Of a DNA stretch of 38,671 nucleotides, positions 24,408 to 32,934 are shown piece by piece. Position 1 is the first letter of the stretch, and every line of letters begins with the position of its first letter. Made by a program: the position numbers and the translations under genes. The notes beneath the pieces are model-generated. The model had not been told where the DNA came from. It saw only the letters and a list, made by a program, of their open reading frames with translations, and did no database searches. The DNA is from CAYFJO01 sp964343305 (GTDB lineage Bacteria > Planctomycetota > Planctomycetia > Pirellulales > Pirellulaceae): contig CAYFJO010000053.1 in assembly GCA_964343305.1 (NCBI GenBank), positions 1 to 38,671 on the forward strand, given 5' to 3'.

Positions 24408-25801
24408 AGACGTGGCACTTCGATTGTGCGGATTAACTCGCCTAACAATTCGTCGACGTCATGACCTTCGACTTCGGCTTCGGCCGTCAGGATCACGCGG
24501 TGGCGTAGCGCGGGAAGTGCTATTTGAACGACGTCGTCGGGCACAGCGTAGTCGCGGCCGTGGAAGGCGGCCAACGTTCGCGCTCCCTGGACCAGCGCAA
24601 TGCCGGCACGGGGCGAGGCACCCATGTGAAATTGCGGCCAGTCGCGCGTCAGCCGCACGACTTTGTTAATGTAATCCAACAAACGCGGGTCGATGCGGAT
24701 CGCGGCGTTGTCGCGTGTGATGTGCAGGATCTCTTTGGGCGACGTGACGGTTTCCAGGTCGGTTTGAAGCTGTTGATTGACGTCGACCTGGCGGCTGTGC
24801 AGATCCAGGATTCGTGCCTCTTCCGCTTCGGCCGGATAATTCGCGACCAATTTGAACATGAATCGATCAAGCTGAGCTTCGGGCAGGTTGTAGGTGCCTT
24901 CGGATTCAATCGGGTTTTGTGTTGCCATCACGAGGAATGGCCGATTGAGGTCGTGGCTTTTGCCGTCGACGGTCACTCGGAACTCCTGCATGATTTCCAG
25001 CAAGGCGGCATGTGTTTTGGCCGGCGAGCGGTTGATTTCATCGGCCAGCAGCAACTGCGTAAAGACAGGACCACGTCGAAATTTGAACTCTTGTGTTTTC
25101 AAGTCGAAGACCGGTGCGCCGGTGATGTCCGACGGCATCAAGTCGGCGGTGAATTGGATGCGGCCAAAATTGCATCCCAAAACTTTTCCCAACGTGCGGA
25201 CAAACAACGTCTTGCCAAGACCCGGTACGCTTTCGATCAAGATATGCCCGCTGGAAAACAGAGCGGCTAGCGTTCCCAACACCAATTCGTGCTGGCCAAC
25301 GAAGACCTTGCTGACTTCCGCGGTGATCCGTTCGAACAACTGCTTGGTTGGTGTTTCACCGGCTGCTTCGCTGGCTAGTGGTTCACTTGCGGGCGCTGCG
25401 GGTCGCGGTGCTGGGTTTGACGGAAGAATCGCGGGCGGGTGCGGCGCTAAACTAGGAGCATTCCATTCCACCGTCTCGGTGGTGTTGGAAACAGGGTTCG
25501 AAGTGGCGTTCGCATTCGGTGGAACCCATTCGACCGTGTCCGTTTTGTCCATCGGCGCTGTCGGTGTGTCCGTGGCTGGCGGCACCCATTCAATGGTTTC
25601 GGTATTGCTGGGCACGGGAAAACTGTTTCCCGCTGACCGCGGCACCTGCACCGGTTGGATGGTGCCGCATTGCGGACACTTGGCCTGTCGGCCCGCGGCG
25701 GATGCGTCGACTTTCAACAATCGGCCACAACGATTGCAAGCGAACTCGATGGCTGCGGGTGTCGTCGAAGGCGCGTTATGTCCGGGCGGTGTCGCTGTCA
25801 T
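24404..25801 (-). CDS. MoxR-family AAA+ ATPase with N-terminal zinc ribbon and repeat linker
   Basis: I chose ATG 25801 (465 residues), which overlaps the DUF4350 stop as ATGA; the longer frame lies inside that gene. Residues 20-46 are a zinc ribbon with C22, C25, C42, C45. A Pro/Thr-rich linker (~50-150) carries three repeats: TETIEWVPP 67-75, TDTVEWVPP 87-95, TETVEWNAP 108-116. The AAA+ core follows: Walker A VPGLGKT 192-198, Walker B LLLADE 250-255, and the MoxR motif ATQNPIESEGTYNLPEAQLD ~293-312. MoxR ATPases act as chaperones with vWA/DUF58 partners, here encoded next. The zinc ribbon and repeats are additions to the usual ~320-residue core. Confidence 0.93.
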   Translation of the reverse strand: MTATPPGHNAPSTTPAAIEFACNRCGRLLKVDASAAGRQAKCPQCGTIQPVQVPRSAGNSFPVPSNTETIEWVPPATDTPTAPMDKTDTVEWVPPNANATSNPVSNTTETVEWNAPSLAPHPPAILPSNPAPRPAAPASEPLASEAAGETPTKQLFERITAEVSKVFVGQHELVLGTLAALFSSGHILIESVPGLGKTLFVRTLGKVLGCNFGRIQFTADLMPSDITGAPVFDLKTQEFKFRRGPVFTQLLLADEINRSPAKTHAALLEIMQEFRVTVDGKSHDLNRPFLVMATQNPIESEGTYNLPEAQLDRFMFKLVANYPAEAEEARILDLHSRQVDVNQQLQTDLETVTSPKEILHITRDNAAIRIDPRLLDYINKVVRLTRDWPQFHMGASPRAGIALVQGARTLAAFHGRDYAVPDDVVQIALPALRHRVILTAEAEVEGHDVDELLGELIRTIEVPRL

Positions 25802-27486
25802 GTATTGTCTCGAGTTTGCGTGACGAGCTGATAAAAAGTGCTGAGACGGTCTTGGACCCCATTCTCTAATAGTTTGAACGCCTTGCCGATTGGATTCCAG
25901 AGGCCGTCGCCGGAAAGTTCGACGACCATATAGGGGCCCGCCCCACTGCGGAGCGTCGTTTCGCTGGGTTCTTTCCACTGGCCGCCGAATTGCTGGACCA
26001 TGATTTGCCCGACATAACAGCCCAGACCAAACACGGCGGCACCAACAAGGGTGGCTGATTGGCCTCGTTCAAAATAGCCCAAAATAATCTGGTCGACCTG
26101 CTCGATGCTGGCTGACGAATAATCGAGCGAAATGCCGTGCTGGTCGCGAACGGTCTTGATGGCGGCTTCGGCGAGCGGTTTGACGAACGGCGGCAAGGCC
26201 GGGTACGGCAAATCAAAGTGGATCGCGCCGGTATCGCGCGGTTGATATGGCTGCGACAGATTCTCAGCGTCCGCAGTCGTCTTCGCAACAGACGGCGAAC
26301 TGTGGCTGACGGACGAATCACGTTTGACCCGCTGTTGATAATGCGTCACACGCTCTTGGGCGTAACTGTAATCCTTCGTCCGCGCCATTAAGGTCCCCAA
26401 CGCGTCGATGTGTTTGGCAAAGTCGGATCGGTTCTCTTGCGGCAAGTTCTTCGCGCGACCGAATATCGGAAACAGTGCGAAACAAAGAATGATCCCCAGA
26501 GCAACGACATGGGGAATAATCGCACTGAGCGGCCAAACGGCGCTCATCTCTAGCGCACCTGGTTGTCGGAGTACGGGGTCTTCCTCGACGATCGGAGGAC
26601 CCGCTTTGTCCGATTGCAGAAACACCACGTCGTCGAGCCCATGGCAATGATCGATCAACAGGGACGCTAGCTTGCGATGCTCGTGATTGATCAGTGGATA
26701 GTTCAACAGGAACGAACCGTTCGCTGCCACGATCAGTTGGTTTTTGCGCTGGACTTCGCCTTTTTCAAAGGCGACCACAAGCGGTTCAGGATCGTCAGAT
26801 TGATGCTCGTCGCTCCATCCGTTAAGCAGCACCAGACCTCCTTGGGACGAATCGATCACGATCCTTTCGCCAACCAGGATGTTCGCTTTCTGGCTGTCAA
26901 TGTGAAATCTCCACCGACCTGCAAACGACGTGATCTTCCGCGGTGGACGATCGCGGCGGATTTTGAACCACTGGGCGCCAGCTTCCCGGCTTAAGCCAGA
27001 TCGAACGGACGCTCGGTCCTTCTTGGCGTCGCTGAGTCGCTTGGCCGCTTCTTGGGCCTGTTTGGCGGGCACCGTTGGCATGACATCCTGCCAGTATTCG
27101 ACCTCGGCGTCGTAGTCGCGGCCGATATAAATCAACGTGCGATTCTTCCCGCCGTGCAGCCATGTTTCGAACCACGCGATTTGATCTGACTCAGGCACTT
27201 GAGAATTGTCCGGAGCCCAGACGATCGTGTCGGCCCGCGTCAATCGAGGAGAAAGCCGGTCCCACGAACTCGCTCGGCCACCGCGTTTTTCAAACATGCC
27301 CGCCAACACAGCCGTGCCGTTGACGCTGCGGCCGCCGTAGATGCCGTGCCGTTTGCCATAGGTATCGTCGATCCGCTCGCGCGGTGTCCAACTGCTCATG
27401 GCATAGCCAACCAGCGCACCGATGGTCACTAGCAAGCAGACGAGCGCGACTTGTGCCCGGCGATCGCCGCGGCGGCTGTTCGTCAT
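25798..27486 (-). CDS. DUF4350 domain membrane protein of the MoxR cluster
   Basis: A 562-residue protein with an N-terminal membrane segment (~11-31) and a second one near the middle (PLSAIIPHVVALGIILCFAL, ~315-335). The region between (YGKRHGIYGGRSVNGTAVLAG, then RLTRADTIVWAPDN, WFETWLHGGKNRTLIYIGRDYD) matches the DUF4350 pattern, a presumed extracytoplasmic domain. The C-terminal half is cytoplasmic and may contact the MoxR ATPase. Start and stop both overlap neighbours by ATGA (27483-27486 and 25798-25801). Its family co-occurs with MoxR, DUF58 and DUF4129 genes; the molecular function is unknown. Confidence 0.88.
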   Translation of the reverse strand: MTNSRRGDRRAQVALVCLLVTIGALVGYAMSSWTPRERIDDTYGKRHGIYGGRSVNGTAVLAGMFEKRGGRASSWDRLSPRLTRADTIVWAPDNSQVPESDQIAWFETWLHGGKNRTLIYIGRDYDAEVEYWQDVMPTVPAKQAQEAAKRLSDAKKDRASVRSGLSREAGAQWFKIRRDRPPRKITSFAGRWRFHIDSQKANILVGERIVIDSSQGGLVLLNGWSDEHQSDDPEPLVVAFEKGEVQRKNQLIVAANGSFLLNYPLINHEHRKLASLLIDHCHGLDDVVFLQSDKAGPPIVEEDPVLRQPGALEMSAVWPLSAIIPHVVALGIILCFALFPIFGRAKNLPQENRSDFAKHIDALGTLMARTKDYSYAQERVTHYQQRVKRDSSVSHSSPSVAKTTADAENLSQPYQPRDTGAIHFDLPYPALPPFVKPLAEAAIKTVRDQHGISLDYSSASIEQVDQIILGYFERGQSATLVGAAVFGLGCYVGQIMVQQFGGQWKEPSETTLRSGAGPYMVVELSGDGLWNPIGKAFKLLENGVQDRLSTFYQLVTQTRDNT

Positions 27487-28256
27487 GGCATGGCTCCTTG
27501 AGCGACCAGATGGTGGAACTCGTCCAGCCGCCGCCAGCAGTCTTCGAAACGCGGCCGTTCTAAATCGTGGTTGCCGAAAAACACATCTTCGAACGTAATC
27601 ATCGTCCCGCGCAACAGCCTTAGCAACATGGAGTTTTCGCTCAATTCCATCAAGTACTGACGATTCGTTTTTCCTTTGGTCAAATGGATCAGTTGGTTCT
27701 TGTCCAGATGAACGAGTTGGTAGCTGAACAGATACACGATCGCTTCGTGCAGATTGCCAGCTTCGTAATGGCGACGTGCTTCGGCCAGCAAATCGTCTTT
27801 TGGCTTCGCGACATTAAACGGTAGACTTTCGACGCGGTCCACGTCGCTGCTCGCATCGGCGATTGTCAACGTCGACTCTTCTTCCGTTTGGGATTTCATC
27901 TTTACGAACACCCAGATGACCAGCAGAACTAGCGTTGCCAAGATGACGGCTACCAGCAGCCAGAAAAACACCGTGATCAGATTGGCGACAATCGCGCCCC
28001 AACCAGATGCCGCCGACGGTGTAGGCGGTGTGTTCGGCGGCTTGTCTGGGTCCGGTGGCGGCTGCTTTTCCTTTTCTGGAAACACGTCGACGCGGCGGAC
28101 GTCATCTATTTCGCGGTCGTACCACGGAAAATAGTGTGAATCCCGCAACGCATCGCGGCCCGCTTCGATCGGATCGACTTCGGGCTGGGCAACGGCGATC
28201 GGCGCAAACACCAATACCAACAGAAGCAGAAAGGCGAAATGTCTCCGTTTCATCAT
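27483..28256 (-). CDS. DUF4129-like membrane protein of the MoxR cluster
   Basis: The start at ATG 28256 (257 residues) overlaps the upstream stop as ATGA; a longer frame to 28406 lies inside that gene and lacks a signal sequence at its front. The chosen start gives a signal peptide (KRRHFAFLLLLVLVFAPIAVAQ). A proline-rich periplasmic linker (~70-85, PPPDPDKPPNTPPTP) precedes a membrane segment (~94-118). The cytoplasmic C-terminus (LLAEARRHYEAGNLHEAIVYLFSYQ, then RQYLMEL) resembles DUF4129. Such proteins are standard members of MoxR-DUF58 clusters, with unknown activity. Confidence 0.85.
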   Translation of the reverse strand: MMKRRHFAFLLLLVLVFAPIAVAQPEVDPIEAGRDALRDSHYFPWYDREIDDVRRVDVFPEKEKQPPPDPDKPPNTPPTPSAASGWGAIVANLITVFFWLLVAVILATLVLLVIWVFVKMKSQTEEESTLTIADASSDVDRVESLPFNVAKPKDDLLAEARRHYEAGNLHEAIVYLFSYQLVHLDKNQLIHLTKGKTNRQYLMELSENSMLLRLLRGTMITFEDVFFGNHDLERPRFEDCWRRLDEFHHLVAQGAMP

Positions 28257-29137
28257 GCGAACTTGCCCGTCAATTTCGCGGCTTCGGCGCGCAGCTTCAA
28301 TTCTACTTCCCAGCCTTCTTGTCGGATGCGCAAATCGAGATAGCACAGGAATCGAACCACCGTGAAATAGAATACTACAATCCACAGCGACAGAGGGTAA
28401 CACCACGTAATAATAATCGGCCCTTGCCGCCAGGAATTCAAAAAGACGCCGGACAAGAACAGAATCGCCCCGTAAACGCCCATCCAGATGATCACGCCCA
28501 GCAGCATCGACCCAAGTGATTTCGAAAACAACTCGCCGCTTGACGGTTTGTGCAATCGGTCGCTACGAAGTTTGACCGTCTGCATCATTTCATTTGCCGA
28601 GCGCAACGGGTTTTTCTCGAGCACAATGATTTCGTTGATGAACGGGCGGAAGCTGCGCACGATCAGGATGCACAGGACCAGCACATGAATCACAAATTCC
28701 TGTGTGCCGGGATATTCTCGGTAGCGTTCGATCATGAAGAACAGCACGCAAATCACGCCAACGCCGCGCAAACACACCTGGCACCAGAGGATGCGATGAC
28801 TCAGCTTCCACACGTCGTGAATCACGTGACGAATGCTGGGTCGCTGCTGAAACACGGCTTGGCCGAGGTAGCATGTCGCAAAGACCGACGCCAAAGGTGC
28901 TTGGACGTAGACCAAGACAAACATGCTCCACATAAATCCGTACGGGAACTCTTCTTCCCAGGCAATGTCCGCCATCCAGCCAATCAAGAAGTAGTTCAGC
29001 ACGATGAAGGGTACGACGCCGATCGCAAACATGACGAGCATCGGCCTGGCGTAGCAGCGCATCACGTGCAGCGACAGGTCGAGGATCTCTAGCATCGCTC
29101 GTTCGCGGATCGCGATTCTCGTCTGGTCTAATTCCAC
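28253..29137 (-). CDS. Multi-pass membrane protein of the MoxR cluster
   Basis: A 294-residue protein with about five to six membrane segments, for example VMFAIGVVPFIVLNYFLIGW, VCLRGVGVICVLFFMI, FVIHVLVLCILIV and LGSMLLGVIIWMGVYGAILF. It begins with GTG at 29137, supported by GGAAGGA about 6 bases upstream, and overlaps the SpoIIM stop by 10 bases; an ATG at 29095 is the alternative. The stop overlaps the DUF4129 start. I do not recognise a named domain with certainty; it resembles the glycerophosphodiester-type or DUF4013-like membrane domains that sit next to SpoIIM and RDD genes. Function unknown. Confidence 0.8.
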   Translation of the reverse strand: MELDQTRIAIRERAMLEILDLSLHVMRCYARPMLVMFAIGVVPFIVLNYFLIGWMADIAWEEEFPYGFMWSMFVLVYVQAPLASVFATCYLGQAVFQQRPSIRHVIHDVWKLSHRILWCQVCLRGVGVICVLFFMIERYREYPGTQEFVIHVLVLCILIVRSFRPFINEIIVLEKNPLRSANEMMQTVKLRSDRLHKPSSGELFSKSLGSMLLGVIIWMGVYGAILFLSGVFLNSWRQGPIIITWCYPLSLWIVVFYFTVVRFLCYLDLRIRQEGWEVELKLRAEAAKLTGKFA

Positions 29138-30111
29138 GTCGTTCCTTCCCGCGGAAAACCGAGCACGACAAAGTAGAACATCAACACGCCGCTGGTGATA
29201 ATCGCCACCGCGGCCTTGGCAAAATACGGCAGGGCCGACGGTGAAATAAATCCTTCGATGAGGGCCGCCAGGAAGAACAGAATGACGGCCGCTGAAATCA
29301 TGGGAACGGCTTCACGCCCTGCCTTTTGCATGGCGTCGGTGCGCGTCAAGCCCTTGGTCATCAAACACGAGACACCAATCCTCAGACCTGCTCCGGCCGA
29401 CATCACGATGGCCGTCAATTCGAAGGGCCCGTGAGCCGTGACGAAATGACGAAAGTTTTCGCCCGCGGGCACGTCGGGGCGAAACATGTAGCCAAACGCG
29501 GCACCCAGCATCACCGCGTTGTAAACTGAAATTAACATCCCGGGCACGATGAACAAACATCCGACGAAGCATTGCAGCCCGATCCAGGTATTGTTGAAGA
29601 TGTAGAACGACGCCATCTGAATGTCCTGGGTCCAGTCGCGGCCAGAGATCGGTTCCGCGTACATTTGTTCCAAACCATCGATGCCTTCGACCGTCAAGAT
29701 CTGTTCGGCATAGTTCGGCCAAGTCACTTCGGAATGAGCCAGGAACGCGGACAGGATAAAGACACCCCAAAAAGCACAGAACGCAAACTGGACACAGCGG
29801 TCGTTGAAGATGCGCTGTGGCGTTTCGACTAGCAACGTGTGGATCCATGCGCTGACGTCGAAACCTCGGCCGCGATACAACTGGTTGTGGGCCCGACCGA
29901 CGAGTTGGTGCAGATACTGGACGGTGTTCGGTGGCAATTGATAAGCGTCGGCCAACGCCAAGTCCGCGCAGGCCGCACGATACAGCGCCGCAAAGCGAGC
30001 AACCTTTGCCGCCCCCAACCCCTTCTTGCCGGATTGCGAAATCTGTTCGCAAAGCTGTTCCAGCTCTTGCCAGTTGCGGCGGCGGCGTTCGAGGAGTTCA
30101 GCGACTTTCAC
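29128..30111 (-). CDS. SpoIIM (stage II sporulation protein M) family membrane protein
   Basis: A 327-residue protein starting with GTG at 30111. The N-terminal ~100 residues are a soluble helical domain (ELLERRRRNWQELEQLCEQI, FAALYRAACADLALADAY). Several membrane segments follow, with the SpoIIM hallmark around FNNTWIGLQCFVGCLFIVPG, then YNAVMLGAAFGYM, TAHGPFELTAIVMSAGAGLRIG and the C-terminal IITSGVLMFYFVV. In non-sporulating bacteria this family is a regular member of RDD/MoxR/DUF58 clusters and has no proven role. It is 20 bases downstream of the RDD gene and overlaps the next gene by 10 bases. Confidence 0.92.
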   Translation of the reverse strand: MKVAELLERRRRNWQELEQLCEQISQSGKKGLGAAKVARFAALYRAACADLALADAYQLPPNTVQYLHQLVGRAHNQLYRGRGFDVSAWIHTLLVETPQRIFNDRCVQFAFCAFWGVFILSAFLAHSEVTWPNYAEQILTVEGIDGLEQMYAEPISGRDWTQDIQMASFYIFNNTWIGLQCFVGCLFIVPGMLISVYNAVMLGAAFGYMFRPDVPAGENFRHFVTAHGPFELTAIVMSAGAGLRIGVSCLMTKGLTRTDAMQKAGREAVPMISAAVILFFLAALIEGFISPSALPYFAKAAVAIITSGVLMFYFVVLGFPREGTTWN

Positions 30112-30131
30112 GGATGTTGGCCTTGCGTGTT

Positions 30132-31226
30132 TTAGTACTGAGTTGGTTGTGTCGGGGGTGGCGCGCTGGCGTCAAGATAGGTGATCCCGTCTACTGCCGG
30201 AACGGGTTGCTGCACAACGGGATCAACCGGCAGATTCGGTGACATCCCATTGGACCGATCGGTAACAAACGTTCGATAGTAGATCGCACACAGCAACAGG
30301 TCGTGACTGGTATCCAGCGGCATTCCCAACTCGGCCAACAGCGGTTCTCCCAAATGGCGCGCGATTTCACGCCGCCGTGGCACGGAAAAGAAGCGGCGGC
30401 GTTCCACGTACGTCGCGACGGCACGTGCCAGGCCGCGGCTCACTTGAAAACCTGGCGGCAACAGCGCCGCAAGGTCGGGCGTTCGGGGGTCTTCCACCCG
30501 TGCGACGCCGACCAGCCAGCTACGTTCTTCCAACACGACCATCGTTCCACAAACGAGATCGCCGACTCGCAGGAACCGCCGATTCAGCATCATGAAAGTC
30601 AATCCAACCATGAAAGTCGGAATGACCGTGTAGTGCGACAACGATTCGATGCCGGCCCCTTCGCCCCACGGGCCTTCGTCCCCCATCATTCCTTCGAGTC
30701 CATTGCCGATGAATGTGCCGGCAAAAATTGCGGGCGATAGCAAGGGAAATGAGTCCGCCGCTCGCAGCACGTTGCGCAACACGGCTTGCAGCCCGTTGAT
30801 CGGTTGGCCATCCGACGACAGTACGCGAATGCCCATCATCCATTTTCCTGGTGTTTGGCCGTTCCAAAACGTTTCGAACAGCGCGCCGAAAGACCAATAA
30901 GAGCAAAACCAGACCACGAAGAACGTCGCCTGCAACACAGCGCTGACGACCGCGATGCCTCGTTCCGCCTCGGGCGACGCTCCCAACAGCCGTGTGAACA
31001 ACAGCGAGAATCCCCAGGCGATCAACATGAACAGGATCGCCAACACCACCAAGAAACCGACGATGATCGCCGAATCGGCAAAAAACGCGCACAGCCGGCG
31101 AAAGGGTCCTGCCACGTTGTATTTGAAAGCGATGTTCTCTGGAGTGACAACGTCGACGGTCGTATCAAGTTGCTCGTCGCCGTTGGGCGAGGACGGATTC
31201 ACGGCGCTATCGTCACTCTTTGCCAT
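30132..31226 (-). CDS. RDD family membrane protein
   Basis: A 364-residue protein. The N-terminal ~250 residues hold the RDD domain: FKYNVAGPFRRLCAFFADSA with the Arg and Asp pair, then VGFLVVLAILFMLIAWGFSLL, a middle segment with WNGQTPGKWMMGIRVLSSDG and the late NRRFLRVGDLVCGTMVVLEE. The C-terminal ~110 residues are cytoplasmic (YVERRRFFSVPRRREIARHL) and end in a proline-rich tail. RDD proteins are integral-membrane proteins of uncertain function, some linked to ion transport. It is the first gene of the seven-gene MoxR cluster and is divergent from the SDR gene with 118 bases between them. Confidence 0.92.
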   Translation of the reverse strand: MAKSDDSAVNPSSPNGDEQLDTTVDVVTPENIAFKYNVAGPFRRLCAFFADSAIIVGFLVVLAILFMLIAWGFSLLFTRLLGASPEAERGIAVVSAVLQATFFVVWFCSYWSFGALFETFWNGQTPGKWMMGIRVLSSDGQPINGLQAVLRNVLRAADSFPLLSPAIFAGTFIGNGLEGMMGDEGPWGEGAGIESLSHYTVIPTFMVGLTFMMLNRRFLRVGDLVCGTMVVLEERSWLVGVARVEDPRTPDLAALLPPGFQVSRGLARAVATYVERRRFFSVPRRREIARHLGEPLLAELGMPLDTSHDLLLCAIYYRTFVTDRSNGMSPNLPVDPVVQQPVPAVDGITYLDASAPPPTQPTQY

Positions 31227-31344
31227 ACTTCAATTATTTGCCAATTCCCAACGACCCGCAAGCGCTCGGTCGTTGGCACTTGTGTCGCCGATTTCGTTTC
31301 GTTCAAATGAGATTTTCACTTTTTGTTCAGACAAGGTAATTGAG
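31227..31344. promoter_or_regulatory. Divergent promoter region between RDD cluster and SDR gene
   Basis: The 118 bases separate two divergent starts (31226 minus, 31345 plus), so they must carry promoters for both the seven-gene MoxR cluster and the SDR gene unless transcription enters from outside. AAGGTAATTGAG just before 31345 contains a weak ribosome site. I cannot assign clear -35/-10 boxes. Confidence 0.5.
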
Positions 31345-32079
31345 ATGCCACAATTGGAAGGAAAAACTGCGATCATCACCGGCGGTGCAACGGGGATTGG
31401 CTTGGGTATTGCCCGATCGCTGGCCGATGCCGGCTGTCTGGTCGCCATCACGGGGCGTCGGGAAGCGGCTTTGCGAGAAGCGGCCGAGGCGGCTGACTGC
31501 GATCCGCCGCTATTGTATCACCGAGTCAACGTTGCTCATCGTGGCAGCGTGAATCAGTTGTTCGAATGGGCAAGCGAGGCGCTGGGAGCGATCGACATCC
31601 TGGTCAACTCCGCGGGCACGAACGTCAAAACACGCACGATGGCCGAGATACAGCCCGAACAATGGGATCAGGTGCTGGCCATCAACGCCACCGGTGCCTA
31701 CAACTGTATGCATGCCGTGTTGCCGCAAATGCGCGAGCGCGGCAATGGTCTGATCGTCAATATCTCGTCGATTGCCGGCAAGCGGGCGGCGGCGTTGGGG
31801 GGTGTCGCGTATTGCGCGTCGAAGTTTGCCATGACCGCCCTGGGCACGGCGGTGGCCAACGAAGACGGACCGCACGGGATTCGTGTAACGAACGTTTATC
31901 CAGGCGAGGTAAACACGCCCATTCTTGAGAATCGCCCGGTCCCGGTCAGCGACGAGCATAAAGCCGCCATTTTGCAGCCCGAAGACGTCGGGGCACTTGT
32001 GTTGACCATTGCCTGTCTGCCGCCGAGAGCCCATGTGCCAGAAATCGTCATTAAGCCGACGCAACAACAATACCTTTAA
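31345..32079 (+). CDS. Short-chain dehydrogenase/reductase (SDR)
   Basis: A 244-residue classical SDR. Cofactor loop TGGATGIG at 12-19, NSAG at 88-91, catalytic Asn in INATG (~114), Ser in NISSIAG (~141/142), Tyr156 and Lys160 in YCASK, and the YPGEVNTP block at ~185-192. The residues after strand 2 (TGRRE at 36-40) suggest NADP(H) preference. The ATG at 31345 gives the proper N-terminus; the open frame extends far upstream, but that part lies in the divergent RDD gene. It is a cytoplasmic NAD(P)-dependent oxidoreductase with unknown substrate. The GlsB-like gene follows after 19 bases, so the two are probably co-transcribed. Confidence 0.95.
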   Translation: MPQLEGKTAIITGGATGIGLGIARSLADAGCLVAITGRREAALREAAEAADCDPPLLYHRVNVAHRGSVNQLFEWASEALGAIDILVNSAGTNVKTRTMAEIQPEQWDQVLAINATGAYNCMHAVLPQMRERGNGLIVNISSIAGKRAAALGGVAYCASKFAMTALGTAVANEDGPHGIRVTNVYPGEVNTPILENRPVPVSDEHKAAILQPEDVGALVLTIACLPPRAHVPEIVIKPTQQQYL

Positions 32080-32098
32080 CTCTTGAGGAGTACATGAA

Positions 32099-32338
32099 AT
32101 GGATCTTGTCTGGTTTTTGCTCATCGGTGGCGTTGCTGGCTGGTTGGCCGGAGTGTTCATGAAGGGCCGCGGCTTTGGCGTCGTCGTTAATATTATTGTT
32201 GGAATTGTTGGGGCCGTGCTTGGCGGCTTCTTGTTTGGACTGCTGGGCATCGCCACGGGTGGCCTGATTGGCTCGCTCATCACCGCGTTCGTCGGCGCAG
32301 TAGTTCTGCTGTTTGTTGTCAGCAAGCTGAAGAAGTGA
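32099..32338 (+). CDS. GlsB/YeaQ/YmgE family small membrane protein
   Basis: A 79-residue protein made mainly of three hydrophobic helices rich in glycine (VWFLLIGGVAGWLAGVFMKG, then GFGVVVNIIVGIVGAVLGG, and LIGSLITAFVGAVVLLFVV). This is the transglycosylase-associated/GlsB pattern, usually stress-linked inner-membrane proteins. GAGGAG at 32085-32090 is 8 bases before ATG 32099 but only 3 before the out-of-frame ATG 32094, which supports 32099. It is followed by an inverted REP pair lying between it and the convergent CBS gene. Confidence 0.93.
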   Translation: MDLVWFLLIGGVAGWLAGVFMKGRGFGVVVNIIVGIVGAVLGGFLFGLLGIATGGLIGSLITAFVGAVVLLFVVSKLKK

Positions 32339-32345
32339 TTCCACC

Positions 32346-32406
32346 GTAGGATGGATTGCCAAATCCGTCCCACATCACTCTGGACGGATTCGGCAATCCG
32401 TCCGAC
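32346..32406. repeat. BIME-like inverted REP pair at a convergent gene junction
   Basis: Left unit 32346-32370 is GTAG followed by a palindrome around GGATT GCC AAATCC. The right unit 32382-32406, read on the minus strand, is GTCG followed by the same palindrome; the two differ at three positions. The layout equals the 17107 and 24341 elements although the hairpin sequence is different. It sits between the stops of the GlsB-like and CBS genes and could act as a bidirectional transcription barrier. Confidence 0.78.
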
Positions 32407-32412
32407 GACAGT

Positions 32413-32934
32413 CTACGAAGCTTGCGCGGACTTCTTCGTGATGTAACGGAGAATGTCACGTACAGAAACGATACCAACCGGCGTGAGACTAGCGTCCAGG
32501 ATTGGCACGTGGCGAAAGCTGCCCAGGTCCATGCGTTGGACGGCAAAGGCAATTTTGGCGTGGTTATCGAGCGTATCGACCTTGGAAGTCATGAACTGCG
32601 ACACGGGGCGATCCGCCAGTTCCGCGGCTTCTGTGTTCAGTTTCATCAACACGTCGCGCTCGCTGAAGATGCCTTTTAATTGATTATCTTCCACGACCAA
32701 CACGCAGCCAATTTGCTTCTCGATCATCAGTTTCATGACCTCGCTGGTGGCGGCATCCGGCGCGACCGCGACAGGCGGCCGCGATTCGAGCAGATCAAGA
32801 TGGTCACTTAACAAACCACGCTCGACGGCGGTTTCCGGGTCGTGAAGATGCTCCTCCGTGAGTGGCTGTTCGCATTGGGCACAAACATCGACGCCTTCGA
32901 AGTTTTCGTGGTCACAGAATGGGCAGAGACTCAT
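32413..32934 (-). CDS. Zinc-ribbon plus double CBS-domain protein
   Basis: A 173-residue protein from ATG 32934, which overlaps the KorB stop as ATGA; the longer frame would begin with TTG. Residues 4-21 form a small zinc ribbon (C4, C7, C18, C21: CPFCDHE, CAQCEQP). Two CBS domains follow at ~46-104 (DAATSEVMKLMIEKQIGCVL, GIFSERDVLMKL) and ~110-168 (VSQFMTSKVDTLDNH, FRHVPILD, GIVSVRDILRYI). CBS pairs bind adenine nucleotides or S-adenosylmethionine and regulate partner proteins. Tight coupling to KorB suggests it senses energy state for the oxoacid:ferredoxin oxidoreductase; that is inference. Confidence 0.92.
   Translation of the reverse strand: MSLCPFCDHENFEGVDVCAQCEQPLTEEHLHDPETAVERGLLSDHLDLLESRPPVAVAPDAATSEVMKLMIEKQIGCVLVVEDNQLKGIFSERDVLMKLNTEAAELADRPVSQFMTSKVDTLDNHAKIAFAVQRMDLGSFRHVPILDASLTPVGIVSVRDILRYITKKSAQAS

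Noticed and set aside
24894..25823. 309-codon plus-strand open frame
   Set aside because: Antisense to the MoxR gene, whose AAA+ motifs are unmistakable.
30955..31344. 130-codon N-terminal extension of the SDR
   Set aside because: It lies in the divergent RDD gene and the SDR Rossmann start fits ATG 31345.
31510..32373. 287-codon minus-strand open frame
   Set aside because: Antisense to the SDR and GlsB genes, which have clear motifs and ribosome sites.
17107..32406. CRISPR array
   Set aside because: The palindromes are scattered singly or in inverted pairs, with no direct repeats at regular spacing and no cas genes.
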